The notes under the pieces: generated by a model | Database searches by the model: none | Told to the model about the DNA's origin: nothing | Seen by the model: the letters and a program-made list of their open reading frames with translations, nothing else | Shown here: piece after piece, positions 1 through 7,985 of the stretch | Layout of the letters: every line of letters begins with the position of its first letter | Numbering within the stretch: position 1 is the stretch's first letter | Made by a program: the position numbers and the translations under genes | Source: Phyllobacteriaceae bacterium | GTDB lineage: Bacteria; Pseudomonadota; Alphaproteobacteria; Rhizobiales; Devosiaceae | DNA length: 18,705 nt | Assembly (NCBI GenBank): GCA_012799265.1 | Contig: JAAZLP010000341.1 | Coordinates: 1 to 18,705, forward strand | Direction of reading: 5' to 3'

Positions 1-105
1 CTTGACAAGCCGACACGTCGGGAACTGCTCGACAATGAAGACCCCAAGGCCGTCATCCGTTTGATCGGCACTCTATTTTCCGGTGATTGGAGGGCGGCAG
101 CATGA
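1..105 (+). CDS. dusB: tRNA-dihydrouridine synthase DusB (NifR3), C-terminal end only
   Basis: Only the last 34 codons are inside the window. They read LDKPTRRELLDNEDP and end in GDWRAAA before a TGA at 103-105. The pattern of an 'R.ELL..EDP..V...I..LF' helix just before the stop resembles the C-terminal tail of DusB/NifR3 proteins. These flavoenzymes reduce specific uridines in tRNA to dihydrouridine. The gene immediately before ntrB in rhizobial genomes is nifR3/dusB, which is the main reason for the name. The stop overlaps the ntrB start as ATGA, indicating one operon and translational coupling. No catalytic residues are visible, so the call rests on synteny plus tail shape. Confidence 0.7.
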   Translation, partial: LDKPTRRELLDNEDPKAVIRLIGTLFSGDWRAAA

Positions 106-1238
106 GCGCTGCGCTGATGGACGTGGATTCTGTTCCGGCACGGGCCGTGCTGCAGGCGCTGCCGCAGCCGATACTCGTGCTGGATGAGAACCGGGGCATC
201 CAGTTCGTGAACTATGCCGCCGAGGCCTTTTTCGGCGCGTCCCTGAGTGTTCTCACGCGTCAGCCTCTCGACGACCTTATCGCCTTCGGCTCACCGATCA
301 TTTCGCTGGTCGAGACCGTCAGCCAGCGCCGCGCGCCCATGACGGAATATCGGGTTCGCGTCGGCTCCTCGCGCTTCGGCGACGAGCGTATTGCCGACGT
401 TTTTGCCACACCCATTTCCGACACAGACGGCCGTGTCGCCATGCTGATCCAGGAACGGACCATGGCCGACAAGATCGATCGGCAGATGGTCTCGCGTGGG
501 GCTGCGCGCTCGGTAACAGGCCTCGCCTCCATGCTCGCCCATGAGATCAAAAACCCGCTCTCCGGCATCCGCGGCGCGGCTCAGCTGCTCGAGCAGTCCG
601 TGGCAGCCGACGAAATTCCGCTGGCGCGCCTGATCCGAGAGGAAACTGACCGCATCGTCGGGCTGATCGATCGCGTTGAAGTGTTCGGCGATGAGCGTCC
701 CATGGAACGCGAGCCGATCAATATTCACGTCGTGCTCGACCGGGTGAAGCTGCTTGCCCGCAATGGCGTCGCTCGCGGCATCGTCTTTGCCGAGGAGTAC
801 GATCCCTCACTGCCGCCGGTATATGGCAACCGCGATCAACTCATTCAGGTCTTCCTCAATCTTATCAAGAACGCCTCAGAAGCTCTTGAAAGAACACAGA
901 AACCCGAGATCAAGATCACGACTGCTTTCCGCCCCGGCATCCGCATCAGCGTCGCTGGCGTGTCGGAGCGAATCTCGCTGCCTCTGGAAATTGTCATCGA
1001 GGACAATGGCCCCGGCGTGCCGCCCGATATCCTGCCATTCCTCTTCGACCCATTCGTCACCACCAAGACCAATGGCTCGGGCCTTGGTCTCGCGCTGGTC
1101 GCCAAGATCGTTGGTGATCATGGCGGGGTGATCGACTGCGAAAGTCAGCCCGGTCGCACCCGTTTCCGTATCCTGCTGCCTGTCGCCAGCGGGGCCTTCC
1201 AGACACATTCAGACGCTGAAGAGGGTCTTGCCCAATGA
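102..1238 (+). CDS. ntrB: Nitrogen regulation sensor histidine kinase NtrB (GlnL)
   Basis: This is a soluble two-component kinase/phosphatase of 378 residues that controls NtrC phosphorylation in response to nitrogen status, normally through PII protein. There are no membrane segments. A PAS domain covers about residues 15-105 (QPILVLDENRGIQFVNYAA). The dimerisation H-box is SMLAHEIKNPLSGIRGAAQL with phospho-acceptor His147. The HATPase domain shows the N-box NLIKNASEA (253-261), the DNGPGVPP loop and the G-box GSGLGLALV from Gly325. The ATG at 102 was chosen over an in-frame TTG at 87 because it overlaps the dusB stop as ATGA and has GGAGGGC (89-95) about six bases upstream. Its own stop overlaps ntrC. 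No catalytic residue is missing. Confidence 0.96.
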   Translation: MSAALMDVDSVPARAVLQALPQPILVLDENRGIQFVNYAAEAFFGASLSVLTRQPLDDLIAFGSPIISLVETVSQRRAPMTEYRVRVGSSRFGDERIADVFATPISDTDGRVAMLIQERTMADKIDRQMVSRGAARSVTGLASMLAHEIKNPLSGIRGAAQLLEQSVAADEIPLARLIREETDRIVGLIDRVEVFGDERPMEREPINIHVVLDRVKLLARNGVARGIVFAEEYDPSLPPVYGNRDQLIQVFLNLIKNASEALERTQKPEIKITTAFRPGIRISVAGVSERISLPLEIVIEDNGPGVPPDILPFLFDPFVTTKTNGSGLGLALVAKIVGDHGGVIDCESQPGRTRFRILLPVASGAFQTHSDAEEGLAQ

Positions 1239-2680
1239 GCCATGTCGTACTGCTTGCCGATGACGACGCCGCCATCCGCATGGTGCTCAATCAGGCCCTG
1301 ACCCGCGCAGGCTACGAAGTCCGTCCCACCGGCAACATTTCCACCATGTGGAACTGGGTCAGCAGGGGCGAGGGCGATGTTCTGATCACGGACGTGACCA
1401 TGCCCGACGGCAATGCCTTTGAGGTGATGCCCAAGATCAAGAAGCTGCGTCCCGATCTGCCGATGATCGTGATGAGCGCGCAAAACACCTTCATGACGGC
1501 CATTCGCGCCTCGGAGGTCGGCGCCTACGAATATCTGCCGAAGCCCTTCGATATCACTGAAGTGCTCTCGGTCGTTTCGCGCGCGCTGGCGGACGCCAAG
1601 AAACCGAATGCCGCCGAGCGCAAGGCCGAAGAGCCAGGCGAAACCATGCCGCTGGTGGGGCGCTCCACCGCCATGCAGGACATTTATCGCGCCCTCGCGC
1701 GCCTGATGCAGACAGACCTGACCGTGATGATCACCGGCGAGAGCGGCACCGGCAAGGAACTGGTGGCCCGCGCGCTGCATGACTTCGGCAAGCGCCGCAA
1801 CGGCCCATTCGTGGCCATCAACATGGCCGCCATTCCGCGCGATCTCATCGAAGCCGAGCTCTTCGGCCACGAAAAGGGTGCCTTCACTGGCGCCAATTCG
1901 CGCTCCTCTGGACGCTTCGAACAGGCAGAAGGCGGCACGCTCTTCCTCGACGAAATCGGCGATATGCCGATGGACGCCCAGACCCGACTGCTGCGCGTCC
2001 TCCAGGAAGGCGAATACACGATGGTGGGCGGTCGGTCGTCCATCAAGACCAATGTCCGCATCGTCGCTGCGACGCACCGCGATCTCAGCCAGATGATCCG
2101 TCAGGGGCTCTTCCGCGAAGATCTCTACTACCGCCTCAATGTCGTGCCGATCCGCCTGCCGCCCCTGCGCGAACGCGTCGACGACGTGCCTGATCTGGTC
2201 CAGCACTTCCTGCGCCTGGCGGAACGTGAGGGCGAAGCCACCAAGTCCGTCTCGCCAGAGGCGCTGCGGCTCATGCAGAACTATTCCTGGCCCGGCAATA
2301 TCCGCGAGTTGGAAAATCTCGTGCGGCGCCTCTCGGCTCTTTATGCCGATGAGCAGATTTCGGCGGACATCGTTCAGAACGAGCTCAATCTCGTCGAGCG
2401 GCCGTCCTCAACGGTGGGCAGCGGCCCCATGGATATTTCCATGGCCGTAGAGACCCATGTCGGTCAGATTCTCCGTGAGCATGAGCCCAACCTGCCACCG
2501 CCAGGCATGTATCAGGCTGTGATCGACAAGGTGGAAGCCCCGCTGATCGCCATGGCGCTCAATGCCTGCGGCGGCAATCAGATCAAGGCAGCAGACCTGC
2601 TTGGGCTCAATCGCAATACGCTGCGCAAGAAAATCCGCATGCACGCGATTGAGATCGTCAAACACAGCCGCCGCAGCTGA
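1235..2680 (+). CDS. ntrC: Nitrogen regulation response regulator NtrC (GlnG), sigma-54 activator
   Basis: This 481-residue enhancer-binding protein activates sigma-54 promoters for nitrogen assimilation when phosphorylated by NtrB. Domains in order: a receiver domain (about 1-120; acidic DDD at 9-11, phospho-acceptor Asp53 in TDVTMPDG, Lys in the LPKPFD motif); an AAA+ domain (about 145-375) with Walker A GESGTGKE at 168-175, an intact GAFTGA loop (HEKGAFTGA) that contacts sigma-54, Walker B TLFLDEIGDMP and the FREDLYYRL region; and a Fis-type helix-turn-helix at the C terminus (NQIKAADLLGLNRNTLRKKI). The start overlaps the ntrB stop (ATGA). The stop at 2678-2680 directly abuts the end of the opposite-strand transporter gene, with no terminator between them. 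Confidence 0.97.
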   Translation: MSHVVLLADDDAAIRMVLNQALTRAGYEVRPTGNISTMWNWVSRGEGDVLITDVTMPDGNAFEVMPKIKKLRPDLPMIVMSAQNTFMTAIRASEVGAYEYLPKPFDITEVLSVVSRALADAKKPNAAERKAEEPGETMPLVGRSTAMQDIYRALARLMQTDLTVMITGESGTGKELVARALHDFGKRRNGPFVAINMAAIPRDLIEAELFGHEKGAFTGANSRSSGRFEQAEGGTLFLDEIGDMPMDAQTRLLRVLQEGEYTMVGGRSSIKTNVRIVAATHRDLSQMIRQGLFREDLYYRLNVVPIRLPPLRERVDDVPDLVQHFLRLAEREGEATKSVSPEALRLMQNYSWPGNIRELENLVRRLSALYADEQISADIVQNELNLVERPSSTVGSGPMDISMAVETHVGQILREHEPNLPPPGMYQAVIDKVEAPLIAMALNACGGNQIKAADLLGLNRNTLRKKIRMHAIEIVKHSRRS

Positions 2681-3583
2681 TCAGGGCGCGTCGATCAACT
2701 CACGCCGATTGCGACGCTCGCTCAGTGCGAGCGTCAGACCCGCCGCGACAACCAGAAACGCACCGACATAGACCGTCGTGACCGGCATTTCGCCTCAGAA
2801 CAGGTAGCCGAAGATAAAGCTCCAGATCAGCGCGCCATATTCGACAGTGCCGAGCACGCTGGCTGGCACCGAGCGCGCCGCCTCCACAAGGATATATTGG
2901 GCATAGCCGCCCACCAGGCCTGCCGCCACGCAGAGCGCGATCTCTACCCAGGACATGCCTTGCCACAGGGGCAGGGCGACAAAGCCCATGAAGATGAAAT
3001 GGATGCCGTTCTGCGCAAAAACCTGCGTGAGCGTGCTCTCGCTCTTTGAAATGGTGCGCATCAGGATCATGGCGATGGCCCAGCACAGCGCTGCGCCCAG
3101 GACGCCGATGATAGGCAGGCTCAAGGTGAAGCCAGACGGATTGGCCGCCACGATGACGCCAAAGAAGCCGATCGAGACGCCGCCAACGCGCGCCAGCGTC
3201 ATCTGCTCCTTGAGGAAGATGACGGCGAGGATCGTCGTCAGCACCGGCGCGAAATAATAGAGCGTGGTCATCTCGGCCAGCTGCAACTCGCGCCCTGCGC
3301 TGTAATACATGACCCATGCAGCAAGGGTCAGCAGGCCTCGGCCCAGGATGAGCATGCGGTTGGGCGATTGCCAGAGATCGACCACCATCTTCTTGCGTCC
3401 GAGGGCAAGACAGATCCCCAGGATCACCACAGCGCGGACAAAAAGGATCTGCGCTGCCGGCAGCGTGAACACCAGCTGCTTGATCATGGCATCATGCAGG
3501 GAGAACAGGGAATAGGCGGCGATGCCGAGCGCCATGCCTTTGACGCTTGCGGCTTCAACCTGGGAAACTTGCTGTGAGGACAA
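2681..3583 (-). pseudogene. DMT/EamA-family transporter, disrupted by an in-frame TGA
   Basis: The gene encodes a drug/metabolite-transporter superfamily inner-membrane protein with two EamA repeats (about ten helices). The substrate cannot be told from sequence. The open part runs from 3583 to a TGA at 2797-2795 (262 codons), ending in FGYLF. Reading on in the same frame gives GEMPVTTVYVGAF, a clear final helix (LVVAAGLTLAL), the basic tail SERRNRR and a stop at 2683-2681, for a total of 300 codons, which is normal for the family. EamA proteins commonly have Trp at the stop position (FGYLFWGE), so a single TGG-to-TGA change explains the break. The start is uncertain: TTG at 3583, or ATG at 3535 (MALGIAAYSLFS). 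It may still make a shortened protein (2795-3583), or the stop may be a sequencing error. Confidence 0.85.
2795..2797 (-). other. Premature TGA codon in the EamA transporter
   Basis: The + strand bases TCA read TGA on the coding strand between FGYLF and GEMPVTT. A C instead of T at position 2795 would restore TGG (Trp). The frame before and after is the same, so this is a substitution and not a frameshift. The next base is G (TGAG), not the C that favours readthrough in bacteria. Confidence 0.85.
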
Positions 3584-3824
3584 TTGAGACTCTGGCGCTG
3601 AAGGCGAGCGATCTCTGCGCCTGCGCCCGATTGTTGTCCATGGTCCTGATGCGCGCAGGGCAGGGTGCCTTCAACAGGGTGTCACATTTTGGCAACAATT
3701 ATCTTGAAGGGTCGCGCGAATTGGGTCAGGGTTTCGTCTTCCGGTCCTCAGCGCTCCTATCTGAGGGCGACATGAGGGGCGGCGCGCGACAGGGCGTCAG
3801 GCGGAACAAAGGTTTAGGCGGTTA
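3584..3824. other. Divergent intergenic region between the EamA gene and ntrY
   Basis: About 240 bases separate the divergent starts and should hold promoters for both directions. I see no clear -35/-10 pair and no sigma-54 element of the TGGCAC-N5-TTGC type. The stretch around 3680-3712 (CACATTTTGGCAACAATTAT) is AT-richer than its surroundings and is the likeliest promoter zone. A GANTC methylation motif (GACTC) lies at 3588-3592. A plus-strand open frame ends exactly at the ntrY start (TAATG) but shows no recognisable protein features. Confidence 0.4.
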
Positions 3825-6164
3825 ATGACCGATCTGGTCTCAGCCAGTGATGACGAGCAGATGGAAGTGCGTCCGGCGAAAACCCGGCTGCTTTCACGCA
3901 TCCTGCCGGCCATGCCGCAAAACCGTGCCCTGCGCGTCCTGGGCTTCGCCGTGGTCTTCGCCTCGGTGCTGATGTCGTCGCTGTTCTTCCTGCTCTTGTC
4001 CGGGATCACCAGCTTCGAACCGTCTCCCGTTGTCTGGACGGTCATCTGGATCGTCACCGGCATTCTCGTGCTGCTGATGATTGCGCTTGTGGTCACGGAA
4101 GCCGTGCTGCTGATTCAGGCGCGTATGCAGCGCCTGCCGGGAGCAGGCTTGCAGGTGCGCATGGTCACCATGTTTGCTCTAGTCGCTGCCGTGCCCGCTG
4201 CTCTCGTTGCCGTGGTGGCGACGATCTCGCTCAACCAGGGGCTCGACCAATGGTTCTCCGAGCGGACCCGCGCCATGGTAGAAAGCTCCCGGCTCGTTGC
4301 GCGCTCCTACATGCTCGAACACGCCCAGGTGCTGCGTGACGACATCATCTGGGTCGCTACCGAGCTGGAGCAGGCGCAAAGCACCTATGAGAGCGATCCG
4401 GATCGCTTCACCCGTATCCTGACAGCGCTGGCTGTTACCCGCTCGCTGCCCTTCACCTCGCTGATCACGGAGTCCGGCGAGACCCTCGTCCGTGCTCAGA
4501 TCAATGTCGCCGGTGCCTATCCAAAGCTCCCCGAGGGCATCACCGACGGTGTGGTTGAGGGCATCCCCACGGCAATCGCGCCTGGCTCCACCAACCTCGT
4601 CGGATCGGTCATCAAGCTGCGCGGCTTTGACGATCTTTATCTCTTCGTGGCCCGTCCGGTTGATGCCGAAGTGCTTCAATATATGCGGCTAACCGACGAG
4701 AATATCACGGAATACCGCGAGTACGCCTCCAACCGCCTCGTCTTCCAGATCACCTTCACCATCATGTATGTGGGTCTGGCCGTAGTCTTGCTGCTCGCAG
4801 CGCTGTGGATCGGTATCGCGCTGGCCAATCGTTTCGTGGACCCGATTCGAAACCTCATGGTGGCCTCCCGCAAGGTCAGCGCTGGCGACCTCGACGTTCA
4901 GGTGCCGGTGCAGGAAGGGCGGGGCGACCTGCGCGACCTTTCCAACGGCTTCAACCGCATGACCCAGCAGCTCAAGACACAGCGCGAGGAATTGCTTCAG
5001 GCCAACGAGGTCAACGAAAAGAGGCGTCAGTTCACCGAGGCCGTTGTGGAAGGCGTGTCGGCCGGCATCATTGGCCTCGATCCCTTTGGCGCCGTTACGC
5101 TGGTGAATGCCCGCGCCTGCCAGATGTTGGGTCGCACCGAAATCGAGCTCATGGGCGAGCGGATGGAAGCCATCCTGCCCGAGATCGCTCCGACCATGGA
5201 AAAGGCCCGTTCCGCACGCCGGGGCCAGGTCCGCGACCAGATCCAGCTCGGCAACGAAACCGACCGCCGCATCTATCAGGTTCAGCTGACGCGCGAAGGG
5301 TCCATCACGGAATCAAAGGGTTACGTGCTGACTTTCGACGACATTACCGACCTCGAATCCGCCCAGCGTACCAGCGCCTGGGCCGACGTGGCGCGCCGCA
5401 TCGCGCACGAGATCAAGAACCCGCTGACCCCGATCCAGCTCTCGGCCGAGCGCCTCCGCCGTCGCTATGGCAACAAGCTCGAAGATGACCGGGAAATTTT
5501 CGACAAGTGCATCAACACTATTGTGCGCCAGGTTGGCGATATCGGCCGTATGGTCGACGAATTCTCGGCCTTTGCCCGCATGCCGGAATCGGCCCCCGAA
5601 ATGGCAGACCTCAGCGATACCGTCCGCCAGGCCGTGTTCCTTGAGAGTGTCCGTCTGCCCGAGGTCAACATCGTCACCCTGCTGCCCGATGATACGATCA
5701 CCGCATGGTTCGACACGCGGCTCGTGTCTCAGGTTCTGACCAACCTGATCAAGAATGCCGTCGAAGCCTTCGAAGGCCTCGGCCTCAATTCAGATTGGCT
5801 GCCCAACATTACGGTGGAAGCGCATATTGAGGGCAATCATGCCCGTATTTCGGTCTCTGACAACGGGAAGGGGTGGCCCAAGGAGAACCGCCAGAGGCTG
5901 CTCGAGCCCTACATGACGACGCGCGAGAAGGGCACCGGTCTCGGCCTCGCCATCGTCGCCAGGATCATCGAGCAGCACGGGGGAATCGTCGAGTTGATCG
6001 ACGCGGAACCCGATCCGCAGGGCAGGGTGGGCGCTTGCGTCACCTTCACCCTTCCTTTGCAATCACCTGCAAAAACCACCAACGAGGACGAGACCGCCGC
6101 AGCGGCGGACGAAACCTTGTCCCAGAAGGAGGAACCGCTGCTCTCAGCGGTGGTTCATAAGTAA
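3825..6164 (+). CDS. ntrY: Membrane sensor histidine kinase NtrY
   Basis: This 779-residue inner-membrane kinase pairs with NtrX. In alphaproteobacteria the pair affects nitrogen metabolism, redox response and envelope functions. Three hydrophobic helices lie near the N terminus (about 35-58, 68-96 and 110-135). An extracytoplasmic region of about 170 residues follows, then a fourth helix (about 308-333). After it come a HAMP domain from Asn335 (NRFVDPIRNLMVAS), a PAS domain (about 405-505, VSAGIIGLDPFGAVTLVNA) and the H-box RRIAHEIKNPLTPIQLSAER with His528. The HATPase domain has its N-box at 640 (NLIKNAVEAF), the VSDNGKGWP loop and the G-box GTGLGLAIV at 703. The start has AGGCGG only three bases upstream and AAAGG further back, so it is fair but not strong. 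The stop overlaps the ntrX ATG by one base (TAATG). Confidence 0.95.
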   Translation: MTDLVSASDDEQMEVRPAKTRLLSRILPAMPQNRALRVLGFAVVFASVLMSSLFFLLLSGITSFEPSPVVWTVIWIVTGILVLLMIALVVTEAVLLIQARMQRLPGAGLQVRMVTMFALVAAVPAALVAVVATISLNQGLDQWFSERTRAMVESSRLVARSYMLEHAQVLRDDIIWVATELEQAQSTYESDPDRFTRILTALAVTRSLPFTSLITESGETLVRAQINVAGAYPKLPEGITDGVVEGIPTAIAPGSTNLVGSVIKLRGFDDLYLFVARPVDAEVLQYMRLTDENITEYREYASNRLVFQITFTIMYVGLAVVLLLAALWIGIALANRFVDPIRNLMVASRKVSAGDLDVQVPVQEGRGDLRDLSNGFNRMTQQLKTQREELLQANEVNEKRRQFTEAVVEGVSAGIIGLDPFGAVTLVNARACQMLGRTEIELMGERMEAILPEIAPTMEKARSARRGQVRDQIQLGNETDRRIYQVQLTREGSITESKGYVLTFDDITDLESAQRTSAWADVARRIAHEIKNPLTPIQLSAERLRRRYGNKLEDDREIFDKCINTIVRQVGDIGRMVDEFSAFARMPESAPEMADLSDTVRQAVFLESVRLPEVNIVTLLPDDTITAWFDTRLVSQVLTNLIKNAVEAFEGLGLNSDWLPNITVEAHIEGNHARISVSDNGKGWPKENRQRLLEPYMTTREKGTGLGLAIVARIIEQHGGIVELIDAEPDPQGRVGACVTFTLPLQSPAKTTNEDETAAAADETLSQKEEPLLSAVVHK

Positions 6165-7546
6165 TGGCACTCGACATTCTCATCATCGACGACGAGGACG
6201 ACATCCGCGACCTGATCGCGGGCATCCTCGAGGACGAAGGTTACGAAGCGCGCCAGGCTCATGACGCCGATAGCGGGCTCAATGAAATCGCCCGACGGCG
6301 GCCCAGTCTGGTGTTTCTCGACATCTGGATGCAGGGTTCGCGCCTTGACGGTCTGCAATTGCTCGACGTGTTTCAGAGCCAGCATCCGGAAATGCCGGTG
6401 GTGATGATCTCCGGCCACGGCAATGTGGAAACCGCCGTCTCCGCCATTCGGCGCGGCGCCTATGACTATATCGAGAAGCCGTTCAAGATTGACCGGCTCT
6501 TGCACATCACGCAGCGCGCCATGGAAGCCACGCGCCTCCGCAGCGAAGTGGCCGAGCTCAAGGAGCGTTCGGCCAACAAGAGCTCGGAGATGGTGGGCTC
6601 TTCCCCCGCGCTGCAGCAGATTCGCGGCATCATCGAAAAGTCTGCTCCGACAAATTCCCGTATCTTCATCTCCGGCCCCTCCGGCGCCGGCAAGGGCCTT
6701 GTGGCGCGCACCATTCATCAGCGTAGCCCGCGCCAGAATGCGCCTTTCGTGGAGATAAACGCCTCGCTCTATGCGCCGGATGAAGTGCCGGTGGTGCTGT
6801 TTGGTCGAGAGACGCGCGAGAAGACGGGGCTGCTGAAGACGGAAGTCGGTGCCCTTGAGCGCGCGCATGGCGGTACGCTTTATCTCTCGGAAGTGACGAC
6901 CCTGCCCAAGGATGTGCAGACGACGCTGCTGCGTACCCTGGTGGAAAACCGCTTTAACCGCGTCGGCGGCACGCAGGCCGTTCCCATTGATGTCCGCATC
7001 ATTTCCTCAAGCTCCCAGAACGTTGCCGCCCAGGTCGAAGCAGGGGACTTCCGTTCGGATCTCTTCCACCGGCTCTCCATCGTGCCGCTGCCGCTGACGC
7101 CGTTGCGCGAACGCCGTGAAGACGTGCCGCCGCTGGTATCGGTCTTCATCGAGCAGGTCTGTCGGATGCATAATCTGCAGCGTCTCACTATCGGCGACGA
7201 CGCCATGGCCGTGCTGCAGGCGCAGGAGTGGCCGGGCAATGCCCGCCAGTTGCGCAATTCCATCGAACGCCTGCTGATCCTGATGAAGGACCAGCAACCG
7301 GAAAATGGCATCATCACTGCAACCATGCTGCCCTCGGATATTGGCGAGGTCCTGCCGACGGTCGGCGACACGGACTCTTCGGCCCATCTCATGAGCCTGC
7401 CGCTCCGGGACGCGCGCGAAGTTTTTGAACGGCAATATCTGCTTGCCCAGATCGAACGGTTCGGTGGCAATATCTCCAAAACCGCCGAATTCGTCGGGAT
7501 GGAGCGCAGCGCCCTGCATCGAAAGATCAAGTCGCTTGGGCTCTGA
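6164..7546 (+). CDS. ntrX: Response regulator NtrX with degenerate AAA+ Walker B
   Basis: This 460-residue NtrC-family regulator is the partner of NtrY. The receiver domain has acidic residues at 9-10 and phospho-acceptor Asp53 (VFLDIWMQG), and the conserved MISGHGNVETAVSAIRRGAY stretch. The AAA+ domain keeps Walker A (GPSGAGKG, Lys177) and the FRSDLFHRL region. It has no GAFTGA loop: after LFGRETREK comes a short unrelated stretch, as is usual for alphaproteobacterial NtrX, which works without sigma-54. Unusually, Walker B reads TLYLSEVTTLP, with Ser242 where NtrX and NtrC proteins have Asp, so ATP hydrolysis may be impaired. The C-terminal Fis-type HTH (GGNISKTAEFVGMERSALHR) is intact. It starts inside the ntrY stop and is probably the last gene of this unit. 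Confidence 0.95.
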   Translation: MALDILIIDDEDDIRDLIAGILEDEGYEARQAHDADSGLNEIARRRPSLVFLDIWMQGSRLDGLQLLDVFQSQHPEMPVVMISGHGNVETAVSAIRRGAYDYIEKPFKIDRLLHITQRAMEATRLRSEVAELKERSANKSSEMVGSSPALQQIRGIIEKSAPTNSRIFISGPSGAGKGLVARTIHQRSPRQNAPFVEINASLYAPDEVPVVLFGRETREKTGLLKTEVGALERAHGGTLYLSEVTTLPKDVQTTLLRTLVENRFNRVGGTQAVPIDVRIISSSSQNVAAQVEAGDFRSDLFHRLSIVPLPLTPLRERREDVPPLVSVFIEQVCRMHNLQRLTIGDDAMAVLQAQEWPGNARQLRNSIERLLILMKDQQPENGIITATMLPSDIGEVLPTVGDTDSSAHLMSLPLRDAREVFERQYLLAQIERFGGNISKTAEFVGMERSALHRKIKSLGL

Positions 7547-7725
7547 GGGCGCAATGAAATAGCGCTGAGCCATGCGTTTGCGCGGGTAGGCAGGTGGGCG
7601 CTCCTGTGCCATATTGCCTAAATAGGAAAATCCGGAAGTTAAGGACTGGGCGGCAGTCCTTTTGCTCCGGGCGCAAGTAATTGCGACTGAACAGCGACAA
7701 TCAATGCCGCGGAAAAGAGGCCGAA
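7547..7725 (+). other. ntrX-hfq intergenic region / hfq leader
   Basis: These 179 bases hold no gene. They contain several inverted repeats: TAGGCA at 7587-7592 with TGCCTA at 7615-7620; the strong hairpin at 7641-7661, flanked by CCGGA (7632-7636) and TCCGG (7666-7670); and CGCAA-GTAA-TTGCG at 7672-7685. The hfq promoter is likely here, but I could not assign a convincing -35/-10 pair. Confidence 0.5.
7641..7663 (+). terminator. Intrinsic-terminator-like hairpin upstream of hfq
   Basis: AAGGACTG (7641-7648) pairs perfectly with CAGTCCTT (7654-7661) across the loop GGCGG, giving an 8-bp stem followed by a short T run (TTTT, 7660-7663, partly in the stem). It lies about 95 bases after the ntrX stop and 62 before the hfq ATG. 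It could terminate the ntrYX transcript or act as an attenuator in an hfq leader. The T tract is short, so termination may be weak. Confidence 0.6.
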
Positions 7726-7977
7726 ATGGCTGGCGAAAAACAGCAAAACCTACAGGACTCGTTCCTTAATCACGTCCGCAAGCAAAAAGTGCCGGTCACC
7801 ATCTTCCTGGTCAACGGCGTGAAGCTGCAGGGCGTCATCACCTGGTTTGACAACTTCTGTTTACTGCTGCGCCGCGATGCGCAGTCGCAGCTCGTCTATA
7901 AGCATGCGATCTCGACGATCATGCCCGGCGCGCCGATTCAGCTGTTCGATCCCGAGCAGAACACCGACCACGACTGA
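7726..7977 (+). CDS. hfq: RNA chaperone Hfq
   Basis: Hfq is an 83-residue Sm-like protein. It forms a hexameric ring and helps small RNAs pair with mRNAs in the cytoplasm. The Sm1 motif (VTIFLVNGVKLQGVITWFDNF) and Sm2 motif (LVYKHAISTIMP) are complete. The distal and proximal face residues include the N-terminal QNLQDSFLN helix and the YKHA core. Length and sequence match rhizobial Hfq, which has only a short acidic tail (here DPEQNTDHD). The ATG at 7726 (MAGEKQQNLQ) was chosen over an in-frame upstream TTG at 7681 because it matches the family N terminus and has AAAAGAGG (7713-7720) five bases before it. hflX follows after eight bases, the usual hfq-hflX pairing. Confidence 0.97.
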   Translation: MAGEKQQNLQDSFLNHVRKQKVPVTIFLVNGVKLQGVITWFDNFCLLLRRDAQSQLVYKHAISTIMPGAPIQLFDPEQNTDHD

Positions 7978-7985
7978 CGGATTAT

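Noticed and set aside
1145..2206. Long minus-strand open frame (353 codons) inside ntrB/ntrC
   Set aside because: It lies opposite strongly conserved coding sequence, has a His/Gly/Ala-rich composition without domains, and is a GC-bias artefact of ntrC.
2795..2797. TGA as selenocysteine or programmed readthrough in the EamA gene
   Set aside because: The family residue here is Trp, not Cys. I saw no SECIS-like stem directly after the TGA, and the following G is not a leaky context. A plain nonsense change or sequencing error is simpler.
3547..3825. Plus-strand open frame of 92 codons ending exactly at the ntrY start
   Set aside because: It starts inside the EamA gene, has no recognisable features and no clear ribosome-binding site. 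The TAATG junction with ntrY is suggestive but could be chance.
6779..6866. Absence of the GAFTGA loop in NtrX as an anomaly
   Set aside because: Alphaproteobacterial NtrX proteins generally lack it. Only the Walker B Ser was kept as a finding.
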